DNA from: a bacterium
GTDB lineage: Bacteria; Oederibacteriota; Muellerivitia; Muellerivitales; Muellerivitaceae
Reading direction: 5' to 3'
Assembly: GCA_025980505.1 (NCBI GenBank)
Contig: JAICXI010000119.1
Location: 1 to 6,219, forward strand
Length of the DNA: 6,219 nt
Under the pieces are notes generated by a model, which was not told the origin of the DNA, did not search any database, and saw only the letters and a program-made list of their open reading frames with translations. Made by a program: the position numbers and the translations under genes. Below are positions 1-5,746 of this stretch, in pieces; position 1 is the first letter of the stretch, and each line of letters opens with the position of its first letter.

Positions 1-116
1 CCTGTAAATTCTATGCCTCAGGCCAATGGTAAGCGCGGGAGCACTTATTGACTGAGAACGCGTTGTTTGTGCGATAGCAAATATTCGATTGCCTGCCGAT
101 TCGCACACCTTACCGA
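1..116. other. Unassigned sequence abutting truncated ftsK
   Basis: This stretch is about 50% GC by hand count, clearly lower than the roughly 60% of the rest. It should encode the FtsK motor segment just before Walker B, including the conserved E-x-x-R-R-Y region. None of the three forward frames gives such a sequence, and the ftsK frame has a TAG stop at 75-77. I see no tRNA, transposase or CRISPR-like repeat. Two short nested inverted repeats occur (68-74 with 101-107; 60-66 with 127-133). The most economical readings are an assembly or read chimera at a contig end, or a real rearrangement breakpoint. Confidence 0.5.
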
Positions 117-869
117 CTCGACACCTACAACGCAAAGATCGCCCAGAAAAGGGAAGCGGGGGATGAGGACATTTATCCCATGTATTACATCGTGGTGCTG
201 GTGGATGAGTTGGCGGACCTGATGATGGTCGCCAAGGACCAAGTGGAGGAATCCATCACGCGGCTCGCCCAAATGGCCCGGGCGGTCGGCATCCATCTGG
301 TCCTTGCCACCCAGAGACCATCGGTGGAGGTCATCACCGGCATCATCAAGGCCAACTTTCCAAGCCGTATCGCCTTTCAGGTCGCCTCCAAGGTCGACTC
401 CCGAACTATCCTGGACATGAACGGCGCGGAAGCCCTTTTGGGCCGGGGCGATATGCTCTACCTCCCCCCGGGAGCCCCCAAACCCTTGCGGCTCCAGGGG
501 GCCTATGTTACGTTGGAAGAAATCGAGCGGCTGGTGGATTTCTGGAAATCCCAGGGCGGGCCCCAATACTCGGCGGACCTTTCGGCCTCCAAATCCCGGG
601 AAGTCGTCACCGAGGATTCCCAGGACGAGTTGTACGACGAGGCCGTGGAAATCGTGGCCCGGGCCAAGCAGGCGTCCACTTCGCTTCTTCAACGACGCCT
701 GAAAGTAGGCTACAGCCGGGCCGCCCGGCTGTTGGACGACATGGAAATGCGGGGGGTGGTGGGCCCGGCGGACGGGAACAAGCCCCGCAAGATCCTCGCC
801 TTGGGCGCGGGCGTGGGCGAACCGCCGATGGAAGAGGATGAGGAGACCCTTGATGAAAAACCGGATTAA
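117..869 (+). CDS. ftsK: DNA translocase FtsK, C-terminal part (5' truncated)
   Basis: FtsK/SpoIIIE is a septum-anchored hexameric ATPase that pumps chromosomal DNA during division and helps dimer resolution at dif. FtsK homology begins at about base 117 (LDTYNAKI). Counting from the Met codon at 180, Walker B (VVLVDE) is at residues 5-10. It is followed by the family signatures RLAQMARA, GIHLVLATQRPS, IKANFPSRIAF, DSRTILD and LLGRGDMLY, to about residue 95. An acidic linker leads to the gamma winged-helix domain (about 148-207), which in the family reads KOPS/SRS motifs, and then an acidic tail. The N-terminal membrane domain, linker, alpha domain and Walker A are absent. Walker A would normally lie about 370 bases before Walker B, outside the window, but bases 1-116 should still be FtsK and are not. 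The Met at 180 is inside the motor fold and is unlikely to be a true start. The end overlaps the lolA start by 17 bases. Confidence 0.93.
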   Translation, partial: LDTYNAKIAQKREAGDEDIYPMYYIVVLVDELADLMMVAKDQVEESITRLAQMARAVGIHLVLATQRPSVEVITGIIKANFPSRIAFQVASKVDSRTILDMNGAEALLGRGDMLYLPPGAPKPLRLQGAYVTLEEIERLVDFWKSQGGPQYSADLSASKSREVVTEDSQDELYDEAVEIVARAKQASTSLLQRRLKVGYSRAARLLDDMEMRGVVGPADGNKPRKILALGAGVGEPPMEEDEETLDEKPD

Positions 870-1560
870 GGCGGTTGTCGGCGGTGGACGTTCAGCCGTC
901 AGCCAAGGCCTTGCTTTCAGCATTCTTTTGCTGGTTGGGGCCGCCGCCGTTGGGGCGGCCGGCGCTCCGAAAGACCTTTCGGTGGCGGAAGTTTCAAAGA
1001 AAGTGGAGGGGGCCCAGGCGGCCATCCAGGACGTCCAAATGGACCTGAACATGGAAATGAAGGACGCCCTTTCGGGCGCCCAACAGCAAGTCCAGGGGGC
1101 CATCAAGATCAAATCGCCGGACCTGGTTTATGTCCATTACACCAAGCCCACGGAGCAATTCCTTTACGTGGGCGGCAACCTCATGCAAATGTACCAGCCG
1201 GACCAAAAGATGGTCTACCAACAACACAGCGATAAGACCCATGGCGCCGAGCCCGTTTACCTGGGCGTGGGGAAGGAACTGAAAAAATACATCGCCGTCA
1301 GCCGGGTTTCCATCATCAAGAATTCGGACAGCGAGGTGGGGCTGCTTTTCATCCCCTTTTCGGACAACGCAGGGTTCGACAAGATGAAGGTGTATATCCA
1401 TAAAAAGGATTGGTGGCCCTATCAGATGGAAGTGGAGACCCCCTCCATGACCACGAAGGCCAGGTTTTCCAATTTCACCTTCAACAAGGGGCTGAAGGCC
1501 GATTTGTTCCGGTTCACCCCGCCCAAGGGCGCGCAAGTGGTGGACGGGTCCGTGTTTTAA
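853..1560 (+). CDS. lolA: LolA-like outer-membrane lipoprotein carrier
   Basis: LolA is the periplasmic chaperone that takes lipoproteins from the LolCDE transporter and carries them to the outer membrane. The ATG at 853 is chosen because AGGAG (841-845) lies 7 bases before it; an in-frame ATG at 838 has no comparable site. The product is 235 residues. It has a basic N-terminus with a hydrophobic core at about 19-34 and a plausible signal peptidase I site near 35-38. There is no lipobox Cys, as expected for a soluble carrier. The mature part has the family layout: an amphipathic first helix (SVAEVSKKVEGA, about 43-54), alternating beta strands and the hallmark ending FRFTPPKGAQVVD (219-231). 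The signal region is long, with a loose basic stretch before the core. Start overlap with ftsK implies co-transcription. Close relatives in the LolA/LolB/LppX fold cannot be fully excluded. Confidence 0.85.
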   Translation: MKNRIKAVVGGGRSAVSQGLAFSILLLVGAAAVGAAGAPKDLSVAEVSKKVEGAQAAIQDVQMDLNMEMKDALSGAQQQVQGAIKIKSPDLVYVHYTKPTEQFLYVGGNLMQMYQPDQKMVYQQHSDKTHGAEPVYLGVGKELKKYIAVSRVSIIKNSDSEVGLLFIPFSDNAGFDKMKVYIHKKDWWPYQMEVETPSMTTKARFSNFTFNKGLKADLFRFTPPKGAQVVDGSVF

Positions 1561-1681
1561 AAAAGAAGGGCCCCGGGGAGCGGGGAAGGCGGGAAAAGAT
1601 CCTCCGGCGGACGGAGGTGATGGCGGAGTGAGGCCGAAAGCGGCCTCCTTCGAAAAGTCTTCGAAATAGAAGGGGCGTTGA
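1561..1681. other. Structured lolA-rodZ spacer
   Basis: There is no gene in this 121-base gap. It holds two hairpins: CCTCCG/CGGAGG (1601-1606 with 1612-1617, 5-base loop) and GAGGCCG/CGGCCTC (1630-1636 with 1641-1647, AAAG loop). An 8-base direct repeat CTTCGAAA follows at 1648-1655 and 1659-1666. Neither hairpin is followed by a T-run, so neither is a standard intrinsic terminator. They could slow or process a lolA-rodZ transcript. Confidence 0.5.
1668..1675 (+). promoter_or_regulatory. Ribosome binding site for rodZ-like gene
   Basis: AGAAGGGG sits 6 bases before the ATG at 1682 and fixes the start of the RodZ-like protein. The earlier GGAGG at 1613-1617 is stronger but is paired in a hairpin and only 2 bases from a three-codon ATG frame (M-A-E-stop), so it is not a normal start. 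Confidence 0.6.
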
Positions 1682-2581
1682 ATGAGCTTAGGGTCGGAAC
1701 TGAAAAAAGCCAGGGAAGCCAAAAAAATATCGTTGGAAACCATTTCCAAGCGGACCAAGATCCCGCCCAAGTATCTGGAAGCCCTGGAAGAAAACCACTA
1801 CGACGTCTTTCCCTCCCACACCTACACCAAGGGGTTCATCCGGGCCTACGCCAAGGTGGTGGGGTTGGACCCCCTGGTCCTGACGCGCCAATTCAACGCC
1901 GAAAACCAGCCGCAGGTCGTCCGCATCGAACCCCGGAACGCCGAAGCCGAACTGGAAAAGAACCTCGGCTGGCGGCCGACGTTGGACCGGCCCCCGGTTT
2001 TCCGCCGGCAGGACGCGGAAGCCGACTTGAACCCGGAAATAGCGGACGAACAATATTCCGAGCCCATCCAACACGAGCCTTCCGTCATGCGGCGGCGGGC
2101 ACTGTTGTTGCGGAAAATCAAATGGGGCGAATGGGCGGGCCGCGCTGGCATGGTTCTGGCGGCGGCCGTTGGGGCGGCGGCCGTCCTTTACGGCGGTTAC
2201 CGGCTCTTGTCCAAGGTCCAGTGGGGCGGCTCCAAGACGCAGGCCGCCGCGTCCACGGCTTATGCTTCCATCCCGGTGGCCGACAAATACCAGCACTTGG
2301 TCCTCAAAGGGTTGGATAAATCCTGGGTGCTGGTCACCATGGACGACGGCCAGTCCAGCTCGGAAGTGGACCTGGACCAGGGCGAAACCAAAACCTATAA
2401 GGCGCTTAAAAGCTTCAAATTGAGGCTGGGCAACGCCGGCGGCGTGGACGTCCAGTTCAACGGCAAGCCCTTGGGGATTTTGGGGACGGAAGGCCAGGTG
2501 GTGGAAATCATGCTGCCGTCGGGCGCGAAAACGGCTTCCTCGGACAATTCGGCGGACGATTCATCCGACGGCGGGACTTAA
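1682..2581 (+). CDS. rodZ: RodZ-like HTH / DUF4115 cell-shape membrane protein
   Basis: RodZ is a single-pass inner-membrane protein that links MreB filaments to the elongation machinery. The 299-residue product shows the family order. A cytoplasmic HTH_25-type domain covers about 1-72, with LGSELKKARE, the turn region ISLETISKRTKIPPKYLEALE, and YTKGFIRAYAKVVGLD. A charged linker follows (about 73-145). One membrane helix lies at about 154-176 (AGMVLAAAVGAAAVLYGGY) with an RRR/RK-rich cytoplasmic flank, giving N-in orientation. A DUF4115-type periplasmic beta domain (about 205-280) contains VTMDDG, the LDQGETKTY stretch and NGKPLG, and an Asp/Ser-rich tail ends the protein. Length is near the E. 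coli protein (337). Many genomes annotate such proteins only as helix-turn-helix proteins. It lies 121 bases after lolA and probably belongs to the same envelope block. Confidence 0.85.
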   Translation: MSLGSELKKAREAKKISLETISKRTKIPPKYLEALEENHYDVFPSHTYTKGFIRAYAKVVGLDPLVLTRQFNAENQPQVVRIEPRNAEAELEKNLGWRPTLDRPPVFRRQDAEADLNPEIADEQYSEPIQHEPSVMRRRALLLRKIKWGEWAGRAGMVLAAAVGAAAVLYGGYRLLSKVQWGGSKTQAAASTAYASIPVADKYQHLVLKGLDKSWVLVTMDDGQSSSEVDLDQGETKTYKALKSFKLRLGNAGGVDVQFNGKPLGILGTEGQVVEIMLPSGAKTASSDNSADDSSDGGT

Positions 2582-2625
2582 AACCCGAATTTGAACGACG
2601 GGCGTAAAATTCCGTCAAGCGCACC

Positions 2626-2646
2626 GCCGGATAAAAAACATCCGGC
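2626..2646 (+). terminator. Candidate hairpin after rodZ-like gene
   Basis: A perfect 7-base GC-rich stem (GCCGGAT/ATCCGGC) with an AAAAAAC loop begins 44 bases after the rodZ stop. There is no T-run on the 3' side, so it is a poor intrinsic terminator. It may instead protect a 3' end or act with Rho. Confidence 0.3.
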
Positions 2647-2786
2647 ACGAAGGAAGGGTCCGCTTCTGGAAAGCCGGCCGGCGGATCCCGGAAATCCATC
2701 GGGGCCCGAACTTTAAAAGGCTGTTTTTTGTGTCTTCGTGTTGGATTGATTCCGTTGCCTGAATCGATGCGATTTTTGAATTCCCC

Positions 2787-2790
2787 GAGG
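2787..2790 (+). promoter_or_regulatory. Ribosome binding site for yajQ
   Basis: GAGG lies 5 bases before the ATG at 2796 and supports that start. The encoded N-terminus (MADTYSFDVVSEVD) matches the usual YajQ beginning. Confidence 0.55.
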
Positions 2791-2795
2791 TTAAA

Positions 2796-3296
2796 ATGGC
2801 GGACACCTATTCCTTCGACGTGGTTTCGGAAGTGGACCTGCAGGAAGTGGACAACGCGGTCAACCAGTCCATGAAGGAAATCTCCCAACGCTACGATTTC
2901 AAGGGCAGCATCAGCAAGATCATCCTCAACAAGGCGGGCAAGGAACTGGAAATCGTCTCCGACGACGAAACCAGGCTCAAGGCCGTGGTGGACGTGCTCA
3001 AAGGAAAGTTCGTGAAGCGCAACATTTCACCCAAGGCGCTGGATTTCCAGAAGCTGGAGTCGGCCTTCAGCGGCACGGTCAACCAGAAGGTCAAGATCGT
3101 CAGCGGCCTTCCCATGGAGGCGGCCAAGGACATCGTCAAGCGCATCAAGGATTCCAAACTCAAGGTGCAGGCGGCCATTGTGGATGAAAAGGTACGGGTT
3201 TCGGGCAAGTCCAAGGACGACCTGCAGCAGGTCCTGCAGTTGCTGCGCTCCGCCGCCGACATCAAGATCGCCCTCCAGTTCAACAATTACCGCTGA
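2796..3296 (+). CDS. yajQ: YajQ family nucleotide-binding protein
   Basis: YajQ proteins are small cytoplasmic proteins of two ferredoxin-like domains. Some members (for example in Xanthomonas) bind cyclic di-GMP and control transcription; others have been reported to bind tRNA or nucleotides. The 166-residue product is full length for the family. The conserved features are FDVVSEVD (8-15), a long helix with EVDNAVNQ, the RYDFKGS motif (32-38), ELEIVSDDE, VLKGKFVKRN (68-77), KVKIVSGLP and IKDSKLKVQAAI, with DIKIALQFNNYR at the C-terminus. The gene follows an independent-looking 214-base spacer and is 17 bases from the next gene, so it probably heads the yajQ-recO-gntK unit. The function in this organism, including any c-di-GMP binding, is not shown by sequence. 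Confidence 0.96.
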   Translation: MADTYSFDVVSEVDLQEVDNAVNQSMKEISQRYDFKGSISKIILNKAGKELEIVSDDETRLKAVVDVLKGKFVKRNISPKALDFQKLESAFSGTVNQKVKIVSGLPMEAAKDIVKRIKDSKLKVQAAIVDEKVRVSGKSKDDLQQVLQLLRSAADIKIALQFNNYR

Positions 3297-3313
3297 AAAA
3301 GAAGCAGGTTCCA

Positions 3314-4246
3314 ATGCCGCAAACGCCGGTCCCCGATTCCCATGGCGAGGTTTACCAAGAGGCCTGGAAAGCCAGCCTGGCCCTTTGGCCGCTCCTTTTC
3401 CTCGAGTTCGTTTTCGCCTTGCTCCGCTACGCGGTGTTCTTCATCTGCGCGCTGGCCCTTTTCGGCCCCTTGGTTGAAAAGTACGGCAAGGAGCTGGCGG
3501 ATGCGGCGGACAAGGGCCAAGCCGTCGATTGGACCCCCCTGCTGGCGGACCTGGCCGCGCTGGCCTCCAAGCCTTCCTGGATGGTCCTGGCGGCGGGTGT
3601 GATCCTGCTTTATGCCACCTGGTGGTGCCTGCTGTCGGCGCTCCTGGACGGGGGGATGTTCCGGTCCCTTTGGGCGCATTGGGAGACGGGCGAACCCTTT
3701 TCGCTCACGGCCTTTTTCCGGGACGCCATGCATTTTTTCATCCCCATGATCTGGCTGCAGGTTTGGCTTTCCCTTTACCTGCTGATCCCCCTGCTGGGGA
3801 TTTCCGCCTTGTTCAGCCTGGTGGTGGGGCTGCTGGCCCTCACGGGGTTCAACACGGCCGCAATGGCGGTTTGCGCGCTGTTGCTGGGGTTGCCCCTGTT
3901 GTTCTTGTCGGTGGCCGCCGCGGTGGTCTTCGCCGTTTACTTCCTGGCGGCCCAGGCGTCCGTCACCCGGGGGCTCCCAACGCGGCAGGCCTTAAGGGAA
4001 GCCTGGACCCTGTGCCGGGCCAACCGTTGGCGCTTGACCAAGGGACTGGGCCTTGTTTTCCTTGTTTACATGGCCGCCAGTTTCGGATTCCGGGTGTTTT
4101 TCGGGATATTGGGCCTGTTGCCCGTCCTCGGCCCCCTCTTTTCCTTGCTGGGAATGGTGGCGGGAATGGCCCTGGCCCTTTTCCTGGGGCTTTACCTGCC
4201 GTCCTTGACGGTGGTTTTTTTCCGGGAAGGGAAGCTTTCCAATTGA
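3314..4246 (+). CDS. Multipass membrane protein of unknown function
   Basis: I do not recognise a specific family. The 310-residue product is very hydrophobic, with a short cytoplasmic-looking N-terminus. Hydrophobic segments lie at about 22-52, 89-112, 139-176 (probably two helices), 182-214, 243-264 and 266-298, giving about six to eight membrane helices. A polar, charged loop at about 55-85 separates the first two. A basic amphipathic stretch (LPTRQALREA, then CRANRWRLTKG, about 221-244) lies before the last pair. That stretch resembles the DUF975 / glycerophosphodiesterase-membrane-domain style of proteins, a weak analogy only. No catalytic motif or transporter signature is visible. It starts 17 bases after yajQ behind a weak AGG (3306-3308). 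Its stop overlaps the proposed recO start, which points to one transcript. Confidence 0.85.
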   Translation: MPQTPVPDSHGEVYQEAWKASLALWPLLFLEFVFALLRYAVFFICALALFGPLVEKYGKELADAADKGQAVDWTPLLADLAALASKPSWMVLAAGVILLYATWWCLLSALLDGGMFRSLWAHWETGEPFSLTAFFRDAMHFFIPMIWLQVWLSLYLLIPLLGISALFSLVVGLLALTGFNTAAMAVCALLLGLPLLFLSVAAAVVFAVYFLAAQASVTRGLPTRQALREAWTLCRANRWRLTKGLGLVFLVYMAASFGFRVFFGILGLLPVLGPLFSLLGMVAGMALALFLGLYLPSLTVVFFREGKLSN

Positions 4247-5007
4247 ACTTGATCCAGGTCCGAGGCTTCCTTTTGGGCTCCATCCCTTTCGCCGAAGCGG
4301 ATAGGATCGCCCAGCTTTATACGCTCCAATTGGGGAAGGTGAAAGCCGTGGCCAAGGGCGTCCGGAAACCCCGCAGCCGCCTGGCGTCCTCCATGGATCT
4401 TTTCACCGAATCGGGTTTTTCCCTGCATAAGAGGGCCCACAGCGAATTGTACGTCCTGACCCAAGCCAAGGTCCTGCACGGCCATTCGGAACTGAAGGCG
4501 GATTTCCCGGCCCTCACGTCCTTGCAAGTCCTGGCCGACATGCTGGAAAAGGCCATCCACGACACCGAGCCCCATCCGGAAGTTTATTCACTCCTCCAAG
4601 AAACCCTGTTGGCCCTCGGCAAGGGCCGGGAAGGTAAGGAACTGTTCCTCGCGGCCTTTGCTTTGAAGCTCCTGGAGCTTTTGGGTTATCCCCTGGAATT
4701 GGACCTCTGTGCCGGGTGCGGTTCCTCCCTCCGGAGGAAAAAGGCCCATCTTATCCCCCATCGGGGCGGGGCCCTTTGCGAATCCTGCTTCCCCGCGGGA
4801 CCCAAGCGGCTCCAAGCCTCTCCCGCGGGAATGGAAATCCTTAAAAAAATCAGGTCGCTGCCCATGGGGAAGGTCCATGTTGTTAAACTGCGCCCGGCCC
4901 TGCTGAGGGAGTTGTTCCTGACGGTCCTGGAATACCTGCAACGCACGATTGAAAAGCGGCTTCAAACGGTGGATTATTACCTGAAAGTGATGCCGGCCAC
5001 GCCATGA
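4243..5007 (+). CDS. recO: DNA repair protein RecO
   Basis: RecO works with RecR and RecF to load RecA on SSB-coated DNA in gap repair. From the proposed start the product is 254 residues, typical for the family. The N-terminal OB-fold (about 1-80) includes VRGFLLGS, EADRIAQLYT, then GKVKAVAKGVRKPRSRL (31-47), the basic DNA-binding segment. The helical C-terminal part carries a four-Cys zinc site, CAGC (156-159) and CESC (179-182), then LRPALLRELFLTVLEYL. No ATG fits: the candidates are TTG at 4243, which overlaps the upstream TGA, or TTG at 4249. GGGAAGGGAAG (4224-4234) is the likely ribosome site, and translational coupling is likely. The frame is open far upstream (to 3529), but that part is a shadow of the membrane gene. 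The stop overlaps the gntK start in ATGA. Confidence 0.92.
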   Translation: MNLIQVRGFLLGSIPFAEADRIAQLYTLQLGKVKAVAKGVRKPRSRLASSMDLFTESGFSLHKRAHSELYVLTQAKVLHGHSELKADFPALTSLQVLADMLEKAIHDTEPHPEVYSLLQETLLALGKGREGKELFLAAFALKLLELLGYPLELDLCAGCGSSLRRKKAHLIPHRGGALCESCFPAGPKRLQASPAGMEILKKIRSLPMGKVHVVKLRPALLRELFLTVLEYLQRTIEKRLQTVDYYLKVMPATP

Positions 5008-5489
5008 TCATCGTTTTAATGGGTGTGGCGGGATCGGGAAAAACAACCCTCGGCCAAAAGCTGGCCCTGGCGCTCGGCTGCCCCTTTTACGACGCGGATG
5101 ATTTTCATCCCGGGGCCAACAAGGAAAAGATGGGCCGCGGGGTCCCTTTGACGGACGGGGACCGCCAACCCTGGCTTGAAATTTTGGCCGGCCGGATGAA
5201 AGAATGGGAAGGGAAAGGGCCGGTGACGGTCCTGGCTTGTTCGGCCTTGAAACAAAGGTACCGGGACAGGCTTGCGCGGGAGGTTCCCGTGCGTTGGGTT
5301 TACCTCAAGGGGGAGCCCGGACTTTTGCGCCAAAGGCTTGAAGCGCGGCAAGGCCACTATGCCAAGGCCGCCTTGTTGGAAAGCCAGTTGGCCGCCTTGG
5401 AGGAGCCCTCGGACGCCCTCACCCTGGAGGTCGACCGGCCGGCGGACTTCCTCGTGGACGGGTTGGTCCAAAAACTGAAGGAGTCCTGA
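5004..5489 (+). CDS. gntK: Gluconokinase (GntK-like)
   Basis: This enzyme phosphorylates D-gluconate with ATP to 6-phosphogluconate, feeding the pentose phosphate or Entner-Doudoroff route (EC 2.7.1.12 in the family). The 161-residue product has a P-loop at the N-terminus (GVAGSGKTT, 7-15) and the substrate-side motif DADDFHP (30-36), then NKEKMGRGVPLTDGDRQPW (39-57). ACSALKQRYRDRL (78-90), VYLKG and RQGHYAKAALLESQLAALEEP follow (about 115-135, matching the family GHF-x-SQ-x-EEP region). Length is slightly shorter than E. coli GntK (175). It begins in a 4-base ATGA overlap with recO. No gluconate transporter, GntR repressor or dehydratase lies beside it. A related shikimate/adenylate-type kinase is much less likely given these motifs. 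Confidence 0.93.
   Translation: MIIVLMGVAGSGKTTLGQKLALALGCPFYDADDFHPGANKEKMGRGVPLTDGDRQPWLEILAGRMKEWEGKGPVTVLACSALKQRYRDRLAREVPVRWVYLKGEPGLLRQRLEARQGHYAKAALLESQLAALEEPSDALTLEVDRPADFLVDGLVQKLKES
5478..5483 (+). promoter_or_regulatory. Ribosome binding site for the 61-residue ORF
   Basis: AAGGAG lies inside the end of gntK with 6 bases to the ATG at 5490. It is one of the strongest ribosome sites in the window and argues that the small frame is translated. Confidence 0.65.
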
Positions 5490-5675
5490 ATGTATTCGGA
5501 AGGAACGGGAAAATGGGTCCTGGGCATTTTCGCCGCCATTTTCCTGGCGATCACGGCTTGTTTTCCCCACCAGGTCCTGTTTGTCTTCCAGTTTCTATTC
5601 GAGTTGGTGGTCCTTAATTTAAAGCCCTTTTTTCAGGACTTGTTTAAAACCCTTGCCCAACATTGGCCCTTTTAA
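5490..5675 (+). CDS. Phe-rich small membrane protein, unknown
   Basis: I do not recognise this 61-residue protein. It starts on the base right after the gntK stop, behind a strong AAGGAG. By count 11 of 61 residues are Phe. A hydrophobic segment at about 9-23 (WVLGIFAAIFLAITA) is followed by Cys24 and a second one at 29-43 (VLFVFQFLFELVVLN). The C-terminus is short and mildly basic/aromatic, ending WPF. Two readings are possible. One is a hairpin of two membrane helices. The other is a lipoprotein, since I-T-A-C (21-24) fits a loose lipobox, but the mature part would then be unusually hydrophobic. Position and ribosome site argue for a real gene; homologues cannot be checked here. Confidence 0.65.
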   Translation: MYSEGTGKWVLGIFAAIFLAITACFPHQVLFVFQFLFELVVLNLKPFFQDLFKTLAQHWPF

Positions 5676-5689
5676 AACCCCACCGGGCC
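5665..5689 (+). terminator. Weak candidate terminator after the small ORF
   Basis: GGCCC (5665-5669) can pair with GGGCC (5685-5689) around a 15-base loop, followed by a mixed CCTTTCCCTT rather than a clean T-run. The stem begins inside the last codons of the small gene. It is the only candidate end signal I see for the yajQ-to-small-ORF unit. Confidence 0.25.
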
Positions 5690-5718
5690 GCCTTTCCCTT
5701 ACAAAATCATAAAAAATC

Positions 5719-5746
5719 TTGATGTTGATTTGTTTTTGCTTATACT
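5719..5746 (+). promoter_or_regulatory. Promoter of the Rrf2 regulator gene
   Basis: A sigma-70 type promoter can be read as -35 TTGATG (5719-5724), a 16-base spacer and -10 TATACT (5741-5746, 5 of 6 to consensus). The surroundings are strikingly AT-rich compared with the rest of the window. Transcription would start near 5753, giving a leader of about 64 bases before the GTG. The -10 box shares its last base with the proposed operator. Confidence 0.6.

Larger units (their letters stand above)
2582..2795. other. rodZ-yajQ intergenic region
   Basis: I see no gene in these 214 bases. The first part carries hairpins GACGG/CCGTC (2597-2601 with 2612-2616) and GCCGGAT/ATCCGGC (2626-2632 with 2640-2646, A-rich 7-base loop), then a 10-base palindrome GCCGGCCGGC (2673-2682). 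The second part (about 2712-2795) is AT-richer and presumably carries the yajQ promoter, but I find no convincing -35/-10 pair. Confidence 0.5.

Noticed and set aside
60..133. Nested inverted repeats GCGTTGT/ACAACGC and TGTGCGA/TCGCACA, considered as an integron attC-like or transposon end
   Set aside because: The outer right arm lies in conserved ftsK codons, the core bases do not follow the attC RYYYAAC...GTTRRRY arrangement, and no integrase or transposase is present.
45..1112. Long minus-strand open frame (355 codons) antisense to ftsK and lolA
   Set aside because: It spans two well-supported genes and the odd junction. Its protein is a typical GC-rich shadow with no recognisable domain or ribosome site.
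1613..1630. Three-codon leader frame (M-A-E-stop) behind GGAGG before rodZ
   Set aside because: Only 2 bases separate GGAGG from the ATG, too close for efficient initiation, and the site is inside a hairpin.
994..1770. Minus-strand open frame of 258 codons across lolA and the rodZ start
   Set aside because: It is a shadow frame in GC-rich coding DNA, with His/Gly/Leu-biased composition and no family resemblance.
2741..2775. Possible sigma-70 promoter for yajQ (TTGGAT or TTGATT as -35)
   Set aside because: No acceptable -10 box occurs at 16-18 bases from either candidate.
3529..4242. Upstream extension of the recO frame through the membrane gene (over 230 open codons)
   Set aside because: The Pro/Gly/Arg-rich translation is unlike any RecO N-terminus, RecO homology begins at about 4243, and the overlapping membrane protein frame is clearly the coding one.
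5643..5680. 10-base direct repeat TTTAAAACCC (5643-5652 and 5671-5680)
   Set aside because: There are only two short copies, one inside the small gene and one overlapping its stop. There is no duplicated unit or flanking element, so chance in AT-rich sequence is likely.
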